Shown piece by piece: positions 1-8,106 of a stretch of 43,948 nt of DNA. The notes below the pieces were generated by a model. That model saw only the letters and a list, made by a program, of their open reading frames with translations, did no database searches and was not told the origin of the DNA. Each line of letters starts with the position of its first letter. The first letter of the stretch is position 1. Source of the DNA: Bog-159 sp049516155 (lineage in GTDB: Bacteria; Acidobacteriota; Terriglobia; Bryobacterales; Bryobacteraceae). Position numbers and translations under genes: made by a program. Location of the stretch: positions 1 to 43,948 of the forward strand of contig JBEKTJ010000028.1 in the NCBI GenBank assembly GCA_049516155.1. Direction: 5' to 3'.

Positions 1-1
1 G

Positions 2-274
2 CTTTCGTTCTTGTCGGCGCAGTTTCGCGCGGCGCTGGTGGCCAAAGAGGCGGGCTTGCGCAGTCCACAGCAGATCCAGGGACATTTCGCGAAGATGGGC
101 GTGCAGATGTGGGGTTCGCGGGCGGAACAGGTATTTCAGACGGTGGCGAAGTTTTCGAAGACGCAACTGGAGCGGGCGATGGAGTTGACCTTCGAGGCGG
201 ATCGGGATTTGCGCAGCGCCCGGCCGGACGACCGCATCGTGATGGAGCAGTTTATTTTGCGGTTGACGGGGTGA
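2..274 (+). CDS. holA: DNA polymerase III delta subunit, C-terminal end (partial, runs off the left edge)
   Basis: Only the last 90 residues or so are in the window; the frame is open to base 2. HolA is the clamp-loader subunit that opens the beta clamp. The segment is a charged all-helical C-terminal domain (QGHFAKMGVQMW, then FSKTQLERAMELTFEADRDL, ending FILRLTG), as expected for the delta collar domain. The assignment leans on context: a second copy of this tail lies convergent with rpsT at 4.4 kb, and holA-rpsT is a common bacterial neighbourhood. This copy is presumably the functional tail because its frame continues upstream, while the copy at 4124-4371 does not. Confidence 0.75.
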   Translation, partial: LSFLSAQFRAALVAKEAGLRSPQQIQGHFAKMGVQMWGSRAEQVFQTVAKFSKTQLERAMELTFEADRDLRSARPDDRIVMEQFILRLTG

Positions 275-333
275 ACCCGCTCTGCGGTGGCGAGCTTCTT
301 CACGCGCAGTTGCAGCTTGGATTTATAGCGCGC
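27..333. repeat. Direct repeat copy A (holA 3' end plus rpsT 3' end)
   Basis: About 307 bp are repeated in the same orientation at 4124-4431. I count eight substitutions and one inserted C. All six differences inside the holA frame are synonymous. The remaining differences lie in the rpsT tail and the junction. The two copies bound a ~3.8 kb island that separates the holA end from intact rpsT. No transposase, integrase or terminal inverted repeat is visible. Confidence 0.9.
280..333 (-). pseudogene. rpsT 3' fragment (17 codons) in repeat copy A
   Basis: On the minus strand this reads RYKSKLQLRVKKLATA, the last residues of ribosomal protein S20. The TAG stop of intact rpsT (4378-4380) is GAG here, so the frame runs on into holA antisense, and one residue differs (Gln for His). 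The fragment has no start and is a relic of whatever duplicated the holA/rpsT junction. Confidence 0.85.
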
Positions 334-455
334 TGTTCGTTGGGATGGCAGATCAGTCGAATGCGCGAACGGTAAATCCGCAGACGGCGCTATCGCCGCC
401 GTCCACGGGTTCGAAACTGCGCGCGCTTTGCCGCCAAACGCATCGTCAATCGAGT

Positions 456-1730
456 TCAAGGCGTAATCTGAAAGACGCCGCCGCTTTCGCCGACACCGTA
501 AAGAACCCCAGTTCCAAAGGTCAGCCCGGCGGCGGGCTCCGTCTCTGAACCTGAGAGCGGCAATACCGTCTCGGTCCAGGTTCCGCCCGAGGTGGCAGGC
601 GGGGTTAGCCAATATACCGTGCCAGAGTCGGCGGGCAGAGTGCCTCCGAATATAGTTGTGCCGTATAGAGTACCGTTCTTGCCGACGATGACTCCCGAGA
701 GGGGTTCAACCCCGTCACCATTCACGCCAGTAAATGAGTAGAGTACGGTCTCTGTCCCCGCCTCTCCGGCCATTGCGGGCAGAGCCAACTGGAAGACGGT
801 GCCACATCCGAGGGTGTTGCATGCCGTCGCGGTTCCGCCAATGCTAGTCGCGCCGTAGAGATTGCCGTCGCTGCCGAGGGTGACCGAGGTGGGATTGGCT
901 CCATCGCCATCGGATGATCCGGTAAAGGAGTAGATCACGGTCTCTGTCCAGGGTTCACCGGCTGCTGAGGGAGGAGCTAATTGGAAGACCGTTCCACACC
1001 CAGCATTGGCGCACCCGAAGGTCCCGCCCGAAGTCGTGCCGTAAAGATAGCCACGCTTGTCCATGGCGAGGGTAGCGGCGGGTGTGTTTCCATCGCCGGG
1101 CTGGGTTCCAAAGCTGTACAGCAGGGTTTCGGTCCATGCCGCGCCAGGAGTGGTTGGTGGCGTCAGTTGGAACACGGTACCTTCGTCAAAAGCGCCGCCA
1201 TCCTCAGTTACGCCGTAGAGCGAACCGTCGGGGCCGAAGATAAGCCCGGCGAGTGGGTAATACCCGTCGCCGCTGCGCGAGAAGCTGTGAAGGATGCGCT
1301 CGGTCCAGAGCTGACCTGAAACTGGCGGTGGTATCAATTGGAATACCACGCCACCTTCGTAGGGACCGCCTTCCAGGGTCGTGCCATAAAGGTTGCCGGT
1401 CTTATCCATGATGAGCGCTGACTGAGGGTACTTCCCGCGATCGGTATGAAATTCGTATAGGACGGTTTCCGTCCAGGTTCCGCCCGAGGAAGTGGGCGGC
1501 GCCAGTTCGTATGCCGTTCCACCGCCGTACCCGCCAGCGTACGTGGTCCCGTAAAGGACTCCATTGGGGCCCAGAAGGAGATTTCCGTAAGGAAATCCAG
1601 CAATCCCACCATATATTAGTGAGATCCTCGGGGGCAGTGGCTGGGCGCAGAGTGGAGTAGCAATCGCCATCGCGGTTAGAAAGAAGATCCGGCGCGGGAA
1701 CCGCAATATGTTCTTGCAGTGTTTATTCAC
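456..1730 (-). CDS. Secreted GloVer-repeat (Gloeo_Verruco tandem repeat) protein
   Basis: This 424-residue protein starts with a signal peptide (basic start, FFLTAMAIATPLCAQ). About seven tandem repeats of roughly 55-60 residues follow, built around G-LYGTT--GG----GTVFQL-PP and then GGTWTETVLYSF. That is the GloVer repeat recognised in Acidobacteria, Verrucomicrobia and Gloeobacter. The repeats probably form a beta-propeller or beta-solenoid outside the cell; no enzymatic function is known to me. The start is GTG at 1730, with GGAGGG five bases upstream. It lies head-to-head with a broken paralogue at 2481, inside the island bounded by the holA/rpsT repeat. Confidence 0.9.
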   Translation of the reverse strand: MNKHCKNILRFPRRIFFLTAMAIATPLCAQPLPPRISLIYGGIAGFPYGNLLLGPNGVLYGTTYAGGYGGGTAYELAPPTSSGGTWTETVLYEFHTDRGKYPQSALIMDKTGNLYGTTLEGGPYEGGVVFQLIPPPVSGQLWTERILHSFSRSGDGYYPLAGLIFGPDGSLYGVTEDGGAFDEGTVFQLTPPTTPGAAWTETLLYSFGTQPGDGNTPAATLAMDKRGYLYGTTSGGTFGCANAGCGTVFQLAPPSAAGEPWTETVIYSFTGSSDGDGANPTSVTLGSDGNLYGATSIGGTATACNTLGCGTVFQLALPAMAGEAGTETVLYSFTGVNGDGVEPLSGVIVGKNGTLYGTTIFGGTLPADSGTVYWLTPPATSGGTWTETVLPLSGSETEPAAGLTFGTGVLYGVGESGGVFQITP

Positions 1731-1865
1731 ACTAACCCTCCATCTATTGGCTCATTCGGTTCGCCACAACCGGCTCCGATTATACCGCCGCACGCCCGCC
1801 GGCTTGAGCGTTTTATGGAGTGTGCGGTACTATTACCGCTATTTTGAGGAGACGCCGAGAGTGAG

Positions 1866-1998
1866 GTTCGTACTCGCTGATCGCCCCGGCGGTGGTGATG
1901 CGCCGATATTTGAGGTGCCGATCCCGGTAAACCAGAGCGCGTCATCCTGCCCCTTTGTGAAGGCATTGGTATAGCTGTTGGCGGTGGCCAATGGGATC
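1866..1998 (-). pseudogene. Relic of a Vgb-like (virginiamycin B lyase type) beta-propeller repeat
   Basis: On the minus strand one frame reads IPLATANSYTNAFTKG followed by QDDALWFTGIGTSNIG. After a one-base slip the next frame reads RITTAGAISEYE. Together they match the repeat unit of Vgb/streptogramin-lyase propellers (DALWFTE--NKIGRITTAGAITEY). There is a stop just upstream and no start or further repeats, so this is a decayed fragment in the gap between the two GloVer genes. I could not read the rest of 1731-2370 as any family. Confidence 0.6.
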
Positions 1999-2370
1999 TA
2001 AGTGCGAAGCGAAGATTACAAAAGCTGCCAGGCAACCACGCCCTAAACCTGAGCCGGCCTCGACCCCACCGGCCCATACGCCTGCTACGTGCCTGCGAGA
2101 ACGAAGGACTGAATCTGCAAGCGCACCGACGGAGACGATACCGATATCAAGGGACATCAGGGTGCCATTCATTTCGTCCTGCTCGCTGGTTCCCGAAGAC
2201 GAATCGCCGGAACACTACAGATCCAACTACCGCACCACGCGGAATGGAATATCGCTTAATAATATGGCGCCGGGTTTGGTACCTGCACTGAGCCGGTAGT
2301 TGCGCCGGCTGGCAGTTCGTTTCGTGTATTTTGACGGTCTCGCCCACTGTGCTCGCATTGCGGTAGTGTT

Positions 2371-2445
2371 TTCACGAACGGGCCGACGGCGATCTGGGAT
2401 CCTACGGCGGCGGACGTCCACTCGCTGGGCCTTATCCTCTATGAG
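2371..2445 (+). pseudogene. Possible serine/threonine kinase fragment (about 25 codons)
   Basis: The forward frame reads FTNGPTAIWDPTAADVHSLG then LILYEAS. The core ADVHSLGLILYE resembles kinase subdomain IX (SDVYSLGVILYE). Upstream is blocked by stops and no other kinase motif is near. The stretch is short, so chance resemblance is possible. It sits just ahead of the promoter of the broken GloVer gene. Confidence 0.3.
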
Positions 2446-2453
2446 GCGTCAGG

Positions 2454-2472
2454 TACAATCTAATCCAGGAGA
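2454..2472 (+). promoter_or_regulatory. Candidate -10 (TACAAT) and Shine-Dalgarno of the 2481 gene
   Basis: TACAAT at 2454-2459 would start transcription near 2466. AGGAGA at about 2467-2472 lies eight bases before the ATG. This is a short-leader arrangement with a Shine-Dalgarno, unlike the leaderless-looking genes elsewhere in the window. No convincing -35 was seen. Confidence 0.4.
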
Positions 2473-2480
2473 ACAAGTCG

Positions 2481-3805
2481 ATGCTCAATACTATCGCCGC
2501 CACGCGAATGGGGCAAGGGGGGACTCCGTGCGCTCCGAACGGCAGGGTCAAAGCCGTGTTGCGCGTGCTAATCGGGCTGCCGACATGCTTCGTCATCCTC
2601 GCATCACACGCTAACGCTCAAGCGCCCCCCTGGACCCTGACAACTGCTTATAGCTTTCAAGGCTCACCCGACGGCGTGTCGCCCGAGGCGCCGCTAGCCG
2701 CCGGAGAGAGCCGCGCACTCTACGGCACAACCTATTTCGGCGGCACGGCCGGCTCCGGTACAGTATTTGAACTGCAGCCGCCTACGGTCGCGGGCGGGAG
2801 TTGGACCGAGACGGTCATCTCAAACTTCGAAGCCGGAGGAGCCCAACCAACGGCCGGCGTGGTGGTCGGTAAAGGTGGTGTGCTGTATGGAACCACAGGA
2901 TTGGGTGGAACGTTCGGCTGTGGAACGGCGCTCCAACTGACCCCGCCAGTCTCGCCGGGCGGGACTTGGTCGCAGACAGTGCTCCATGATTTCACGGGCG
3001 GCGCCGACGGAGCGGATCCATTCGGGCAGTTGATCCTGGGTCCTAACGAAGAGTTGTACGGTACAACATGGCGCGGCGGTTCGCTCAATTTTGGTACGGT
3101 TTTCGAATTGAGCCGGCCCACATTTCCAGGAGGCGCCTGGACGGAAGACGTGCTTTACAACTTCACTAACGGTGCGGACGGATCCTGTCCCACCAGTGGG
3201 TTGGCCAAAGATGCGAACGGAAACTTCTACGGCTACACCAGCGTCGTCTTCGAGCTCGTCCGCCATCGTGGGCGGGGCGTGGACACTGAACACGCTGCAC
3301 GACTTCACAGGAAACGAGTCGGGTAGCCATGATGGGTTTACGCCCGTCGGAGTCCCCGCCGTGGGGCCGAATGGCGTGCTCTACGGTGTCACCATGGATG
3401 GCGGCAACCCGGGCTATAGCAATTGTGGCGATGGTTGTGGCACGGTGTTCGCGCTGAAGCCGCCCGTGTCGCCGGGCGCGGCATGGGACGAGAAGATACT
3501 CTACCGTTTTGACAGAGGCGCGGGCGACGGATTCTATCCGAATTCGGGGGTAATTATAGGCACGCGCGGCGCGCTCTATGGCACAACCAGCGACACGGCG
3601 TTCATCCTCGTCCCTCCTTGTTCCGAGGGCGCCGCCTGGACCGAGAGCATCCTCGCTACCTTTACAGGCGAGAATGGATTTGCGCCTGAATCCGGCCTGA
3701 TCGCGGTGGACGGAATGCTCTTCGGCACGACCAGTCTGGGCGGTTCCACCTGGATTTTCGGGCGTGGATAACGGCTATGGGATCGTGTTCATGCTGAGTC
3801 AGTGA
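2481..3805 (+). pseudogene. GloVer-repeat protein gene broken by two frameshifts
   Basis: It opens with a signal peptide (RVLIGLPTCFVILASHANAQ) and GloVer repeats. The frame is lost near 3255-3275 just after VFELV. The repeats resume one frame over from GGAWTLNTLHDFTG and run to about 3755. A second slip in the same direction restores GVDNGYGIVFMLSQ and a TGA at 3803-3805. An intact gene would encode about 440 residues, like its divergent neighbour. Either this is a recently disabled paralogue or the frames contain sequencing errors; two slips of the same sign favour real decay only weakly. Confidence 0.8.
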
Positions 3806-4123
3806 GTCACTTGGCCGCATGGAGCAGATGTACCTCCGTCTTCGTGAGATTCAGTCGGACGCCTATCCGAGTTATTCGTGCCGAGCGGTTATGTGGCCCG
3901 CCAAGAAACTGGTTCGCGGCCAGAACCGTAGTCCCGAAGGCGCGCTTCTCGAGCGTAAGGCTCGGTAATGTGGCTAAAGTGGCCCGCATCTAGGCCGCGT
4001 TGGCATTGCGACCAAAGCGATAGAGGCCGCGAGCGTAAGTCCCTGGAGGGCTGTCAACAAGCGCCGAATTTTCACGGTGTAGGCGGTCGTACGGCAGGGT
4101 GCGGGGCACGCCACGCGCAGGCT
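3806..4123. other. Gene-free stretch at the right end of the island
   Basis: No frame on either strand resembles a known family, no repeat unit is visible, and only short frames of 60-70 codons occur. It ends at the second holA/rpsT repeat copy. Confidence 0.5.
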
Positions 4124-4371
4124 GCGCGGCGCTGGTGGCCAAGGAGGCGGGCTTGCGCAGTCCGCAGCAGATCCAGGGACACTTCGCCAAGATGGGCGTG
4201 CAGATGTGGGGTTCGCGGGCGGAACAGGTATTTCAGACAGTGGCGAAGTTTTCGAAGACGCAACTGGAGCGGGCGATGGAGTTGACCTTCGAGGCGGATC
4301 GGGACTTGCGCAGCGCCCGGCCGGACGACCGCATCGTGATGGAGCAGTTTATTTTGCGGTTGACGGGGTGA
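4124..4371 (+). pseudogene. holA 3'-end fragment (displaced copy)
   Basis: It encodes the same last 80 or so HolA residues as the window start, with no amino-acid change, but upstream the sequence is unrelated and offers no holA body. It keeps the original convergent arrangement with intact rpsT, so this was probably the resident holA end before the island separated it from the rest of the gene. That substitutions occur only at silent sites is unusual for a dead fragment. Confidence 0.8.
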
Positions 4372-4431
4372 ACCCCGCTATGCGGTGGCGAGCTTCTTCA
4401 CGCGCAGGTGCAGCTTGGATTTATAGCGCGC
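4124..4431. repeat. Direct repeat copy B (holA 3' end plus rpsT 3' end)
   Basis: This is the partner of the repeat at 27-333. It differs by one extra C in the intergenic spacer and eight substitutions. This copy runs seamlessly into complete rpsT. Confidence 0.9.
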
Positions 4432-4647
4432 CGCAGTATTCTTCTTGATGATGCCGGTCTTGGCGGAGCGGTCGATGAGGGAGAACGTGGCGGGCAGCAG
4501 TTCGGTTGCCGCCTTGGCATCCTTGGAAGTGATAGCGCGCCGCATGGCGCGGATCTGGTGGCGCAGGCGAGATTTGTTCTGCCGGTTGTACTCGGTGCGT
4601 TTTTCGTCTTGCCGTACGCGCTTGAGCGCGGAAAAATGATTGGCCAT
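4378..4647 (-). CDS. rpsT: 30S ribosomal protein S20
   Basis: This 89-residue basic protein binds 16S rRNA early in small-subunit assembly. It begins MANHFSALKRVRQDEKR, carries the S20 core (NKSRLRHQIRAMRRAI) and ends in RYKSKLHLRVKKLATA, the usual length and layout. An AAGGA lies upstream of the ATG at 4647. It is convergent with the holA fragment, as expected for the ancestral holA-rpsT locus. Confidence 0.96.
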   Translation of the reverse strand: MANHFSALKRVRQDEKRTEYNRQNKSRLRHQIRAMRRAITSKDAKAATELLPATFSLIDRSAKTGIIKKNTAARYKSKLHLRVKKLATA

Positions 4648-5028
4648 CTGGAAGCAGAATTATCCTTACAGGAGATTTGTAAGACATAGGATAGCGCAAG
4701 GCATGGGACTTGCGCAACTTGGATGCGGGTCTCCTCGGGTCTCCTGCCGCATCAATCCGATGCGGTCGCGCGAGGCTGCGATAAAGTCGAAGTGCCCGGA
4801 CCGTGCCGCTGTCGGATCGGGGTCGGCGGCTCCGCGTCCGGAACGTGTTTGGTGTTTGGCCGCGCCCCCTGGCATTACGGCAACAAATTTCGGTACCTGT
4901 GCAATATTGATCGTTAAGTGCCTCCATCTTAGTGCAATTTTGGGCAGACAGCCGAAATATGCCCTGTTACGCTAGCCTCTGCCAAAGCGACACGTGCTAT
5001 CGTTTGCTTCCTGGATGGAGGAACCACG
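4648..5028. other. Intergenic region, no gene recognised
   Basis: About 380 bp lie between divergently transcribed rpsT and the first P460 gene. It should hold both promoters. No tRNA-like fold, conserved RNA or family-like frame was seen. Confidence 0.5.
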
Positions 5029-5550
5029 ATGACAGGGATCAGTTTACTGCTGGGTGCCGTTCTAATATTGGCAGGGATTGTCGCGTTTACGGCGCCTGCG
5101 CCCCTACACGCAGACGACCCGGCCGCCCCGATCTTCGTAACACAAATCCCCCCCGGATACAGGGACTGGAGGTTGATCTCCGTCTCCCACGAGGCTGGCA
5201 ACCTGAACAGTATTGGCGCCGTTTTGGGCAACGATGTGGCGATCAAGGCCTACCGCGAGGGGAAGCTCCCATTCCCAGACGGCACGATCATCGCCGCTTT
5301 GCACTACGGTCACGCCCCGTCGGCGGAAAACAACAAAGTCTTTGGCCAAGCCCAATCTTTCGTCCCTGGCCCCCCCACGAACATTCAGTTTATGGTTAAG
5401 GACTCCACGAAGTACGCCGCGACAGGCGGCTGGGGGTTCGCTACCTTCGTAGAGGGCAAGCCCGCCGCGGCGGCGTCGATGAAAAGCTGCTTCCCCTGCC
5501 ACAATCAGGCCAAGTCTAGCGACCTCGTCTTCACGCATTACGCACCCTAG
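5029..5550 (+). CDS. Cytochrome P460 family protein, exported, with a CXXCH heme site
   Basis: This 173-residue protein has an N-terminal signal/anchor segment (MTGISLLLGAVLILAGIVAF, then a cleavage-like ALHAD site). The P460 fold follows (YRDWRLISVSHE; FPDGTIIAALHYGH; GGWGFATFVEGK). It ends with SCFPCHNQAKSSDLVFTHYAP, in which CFPCH is a c-type heme motif. Family members oxidise hydroxylamine or serve as periplasmic redox proteins; the substrate here is unknown. GGAGG precedes the ATG by about eight bases. A second family member follows 70 bp later, so the two are probably co-transcribed. Confidence 0.85.
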   Translation: MTGISLLLGAVLILAGIVAFTAPAPLHADDPAAPIFVTQIPPGYRDWRLISVSHEAGNLNSIGAVLGNDVAIKAYREGKLPFPDGTIIAALHYGHAPSAENNKVFGQAQSFVPGPPTNIQFMVKDSTKYAATGGWGFATFVEGKPAAAASMKSCFPCHNQAKSSDLVFTHYAP

Positions 5551-5620
5551 GTAAAGACGATCAACCCAGCCGAGCTGGGATCGATTCGACCCAGCCCCGA
5601 TGACGAAAATCAAGGAATTT

Positions 5621-6181
5621 ATGTTTGACAAAATGTTTTTGCTTTCGCGCGGTTTACGAGTCGTTTCAGCAGCCGCACTTGGCATAGCGCTAGCGGTCCT
5701 GGGCGGCAGGGCCTTTTCCGCGCAGGACAAGTACACGTTGCGCGTGCCAAATGGGCTCGCCTTCTCCGACTTCAGGGGGTACGAGAACTGGCAGGTCGTC
5801 GCCGTCAGTCAGACTGAAGATCTGCTGAAGGTGATGGTCGCCAATCCCACGATGATTGACGCCTACCGGTCTGGCGTTCCCGGCAACGGCAAGCCTTTCC
5901 CCGACGGCTCCAAGATTGCAAAAATCGAGTGGAAACCGAAAAAGAGCACGGAAGCCCCATTTTCAGTGAGGGTACCGGACGCCTTACAAGACGTTTTCCT
6001 CATCGAGAAGAACAACAAGAGATTCCCGGACACAAAGGGATGGGCCTACGCCGCATTCGACTATGATCCCGCGTCGGACACGTTCAAGCCGGATAAGACG
6101 GGCGTCGTCAATTGCGGCTTCGCGTGCCGTACGGGAGTGGCGGCCAAGGATTACATTTTCACGGCGTACGGTAAGAGGTGA
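5621..6181 (+). CDS. Cytochrome P460 family paralogue with degenerate heme motif
   Basis: The preferred start is ATG 5621, preceded by AAGGA; an in-frame ATG at 5600 lacks a ribosome-binding site. The 186-residue product has a signal peptide (LRVVSAAALGIALAVLGGRA) and the P460 layout (FSDFRGYENWQVVAVSQTED; FPDGSKIAKIEWKPKK; GWAYAAFDYD). The end reads CGFACRTGVAAKDYIFTAYG, where Arg stands in the place of the heme-ligating His, and the cysteines are separated by three residues. It may not bind heme c normally. It differs strongly from its upstream neighbour, so the duplication is old or the two were acquired separately. Confidence 0.8.
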   Translation: MFDKMFLLSRGLRVVSAAALGIALAVLGGRAFSAQDKYTLRVPNGLAFSDFRGYENWQVVAVSQTEDLLKVMVANPTMIDAYRSGVPGNGKPFPDGSKIAKIEWKPKKSTEAPFSVRVPDALQDVFLIEKNNKRFPDTKGWAYAAFDYDPASDTFKPDKTGVVNCGFACRTGVAAKDYIFTAYGKR

Positions 6182-6268
6182 TTAGTGCCGTCGAATCGAT
6201 TTTTGTGAATTGGAGCGGGACTCGGGACACTGTATTTGCAGTCAGCACCGTATCGAGAGGAGCTATTA

Positions 6269-6718
6269 ATGAACGGCGTACAAGTCGAACAAAAGAGCTA
6301 TGAGATGCCCCCGCGCGAGGGGTTCAGCATCGCACATTTTCTCACCGTCGCCGACATCGACCGGTCGGCTCGCTTCTATGAGAAGGTCTTCGGCGGCCGC
6401 ATTCTAAGCACAGGCGACAGCGAAGGCGCGCCCGCTTACATTCAGATCGCGAATACCTGGCTCCTGGTCAACGTCGGGGGCGGGCCGACCCCCGACAAGC
6501 CGTCGGTAACGCTCAGCGTCCCCGACCCGGATAAGATCAACAGCTTTATGAATATCCGCGTTGCGGATATCCAAGCGTGCTATGAGTTGTGGAAAAGTCG
6601 AGGAGCCGAGTTCATCACGGAGCCCATACCCAAGTACGGCGAGATTCGCTGCTACATCCGCGATCCCGACGGTTATATTATCGAGGTCGGACAGAGCACC
6701 GAGCTCAAGTACGGTTAG
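6269..6718 (+). CDS. VOC (glyoxalase/bleomycin-resistance fold) protein, copy 1
   Basis: This 149-residue cytosolic protein carries the vicinal-oxygen-chelate fold: a first beta-alpha-beta unit with HFLTVADIDRSARFYEKVFG, and a second half ending RCYIRDPDGYIIEVGQST. The early His and the Glu of IIEV are candidate metal ligands. The family includes glyoxalase I-like enzymes and antibiotic-binding proteins; the substrate cannot be read from sequence. The ATG at 6269 has GAGAGGAG upstream. It forms a tandem pair with the next gene and may belong to the same unit as the P460 genes. Confidence 0.85.
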   Translation: MNGVQVEQKSYEMPPREGFSIAHFLTVADIDRSARFYEKVFGGRILSTGDSEGAPAYIQIANTWLLVNVGGGPTPDKPSVTLSVPDPDKINSFMNIRVADIQACYELWKSRGAEFITEPIPKYGEIRCYIRDPDGYIIEVGQSTELKYG

Positions 6719-6759
6719 GAGGCCTTCCGGGCGGCTGCGCGCATGATGGAGGGTTGCCA

Positions 6760-7200
6760 ATGAGCGGCGTACAAATCGAACAAAAAAGCTATGAGATGCC
6801 CCCGCGCGACGGGTTCACCGTCACACATTTCATCACCGTCGCCGACATCGACCGATCGGCCGATTTTTATGAAAAGGTCTTCGGCGGCCGCATTCTGAGC
6901 AGAGGCGACAGCAAGGGTGCGTCTGGGCACATTCAGATCGCGAATACTTGGCTGATTGTGAACGTCGGGGGCGGGCCCACCCCGGACAAGCCGTCGATAA
7001 CGCTCAGCGTCCCGGCCGACCCGGATAAGGTCAGCAGCTTCTTGAATATCCGCGTTGCGGATATCCAAGCGTGCTATGAATTATGGAAAAGTCGAGGAGC
7101 CGAGTTCATCACCGAGCCGAAGGAAAAGTACGGCGAGATTCGATGCTACATCCGCGATCCTGACGGTTACATTATCGAGGTTGGACAGAGCACCGGGTAG
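6760..7200 (+). CDS. VOC family protein, copy 2 (tandem duplicate)
   Basis: This 146-residue product is a close paralogue of the preceding gene. Long identical stretches include QKSYEMPPR, FYEKVFGGRIL, NVGGGPTPDKPS, NIRVADIQACYELWKSRGAE and IRCYIRDPDGYIIEVG, and the DNA similarity is also high. The ATG at 6760 follows GGAGGG, and the gap from copy 1 is only 41 bp, so one transcript is likely. VOC proteins often dimerise, so the pair could form a heterodimer, but nothing in the sequence proves it. Confidence 0.85.
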   Translation: MSGVQIEQKSYEMPPRDGFTVTHFITVADIDRSADFYEKVFGGRILSRGDSKGASGHIQIANTWLIVNVGGGPTPDKPSITLSVPADPDKVSSFLNIRVADIQACYELWKSRGAEFITEPKEKYGEIRCYIRDPDGYIIEVGQSTG

Positions 7201-7364
7201 TGAGGGCGCGCCCGAGGTAACGGCGAAAGCGGCCGCACCAAGTTTTCCGCTAATCAACGCGTTTCAGACAGTCCTGGCCGAAGAGTATTGCGTCTGTTGA
7301 CTCATTGTCAAACATTTCACAGGCGAGTTTGCCCGCAAACGCCGGCTGAAGCCTGGTCTACCTG

Positions 7365-7370
7365 TAGAAT
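7365..7370 (+). promoter_or_regulatory. -10 hexamer TAGAAT 6 nt before the SDR start
   Basis: The hexamer is followed by CGGAGG and then ATG. Transcription would begin at about the A of the ATG, making the mRNA leaderless, although CGGAGG itself could act as a too-close Shine-Dalgarno. Confidence 0.5.
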
Positions 7371-7376
7371 CGGAGG

Positions 7377-8093
7377 ATGGAACAAATATTGGCCGGTAAG
7401 ATTGCGATTGTTACAGGCGGCACGCGGGGAATCGGGCGGGCCATCGCGGAGCGTTTGCTTCGGGAAGGCGCCTCGGTCGCGGTGTGCAGCCGATTGCACG
7501 ACAATGTGCAAGCTTTTCTGAAGGATTTCGAGGCCGGTGCGGATGGCCGGCTGATGGCGGAGACCGCCGACGTATCGAAATTGGAAGACGTGCGGCGCTT
7601 TTTCGGCAGCGTGGACGCGCGTTTCGGCGGCGTGGATCTTCTGATTAACAATGCGGGTATCGGCGTGTTCAAGAGTGTGGCGGATCTCACACCGGAAGAG
7701 TGGCGCCGCACCATCGACTTGAACCTGAGCGGCGTGTATTATTGCAGCCACGAAGCGCTCCCGCGCATGCAGCGGCGGGGTGCGGGATACATAATCAATA
7801 TCGGCAGCCTGGCGGGAAAGAACGCTTTCGCGGGTGGCGCGGCGTACAACGCGTCCAAGTTCGGACTGAATGGCTTCAGCGAGGCGATGATGCTGGATCA
7901 TCGCTACGATAACGTGCGCGTGAGCTGCATCATGCCGGGGAGCGTGGACACGGAGTTCAGCGCGCGGGCCGGCGCGGCGCCGTGGAAGATTCAACCGGAA
8001 GATGTTGCCGAAGTCGTTGCCGTGCTGTTGCGCATGCCTGCGCGGACGTTGGTTAGCCGGGTCGAAATAAGGCCTTCGAAACCTCAGAAGTAA
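7377..8093 (+). CDS. Short-chain dehydrogenase/reductase (SDR)
   Basis: This 238-residue classical SDR is a cytosolic NAD(P)-dependent oxidoreductase. The cofactor-binding motif TGGTRGIG is at residues 13-20 and NNAG follows in strand 4. The catalytic triad is Ser144 (NIGSL), Tyr157 and Lys161 (YNASK). PGSVDTEF follows, as usual for the family. The residue after the glycine motif (CSRLHDN) suggests NADPH preference, which is a weak inference. The substrate is unknown; a 3-oxoacyl reductase-like role is possible. It stands alone behind its own promoter. Confidence 0.9.
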   Translation: MEQILAGKIAIVTGGTRGIGRAIAERLLREGASVAVCSRLHDNVQAFLKDFEAGADGRLMAETADVSKLEDVRRFFGSVDARFGGVDLLINNAGIGVFKSVADLTPEEWRRTIDLNLSGVYYCSHEALPRMQRRGAGYIINIGSLAGKNAFAGGAAYNASKFGLNGFSEAMMLDHRYDNVRVSCIMPGSVDTEFSARAGAAPWKIQPEDVAEVVAVLLRMPARTLVSRVEIRPSKPQK

Positions 8094-8106
8094 TAGGAAA
8101 CACTAC

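Noticed and set aside
27..4431. Possible insertion-sequence or composite transposon made by the holA/rpsT repeats
   Set aside because: The repeats are ordinary gene ends in direct orientation with no terminal inverted repeats and no transposase between them.
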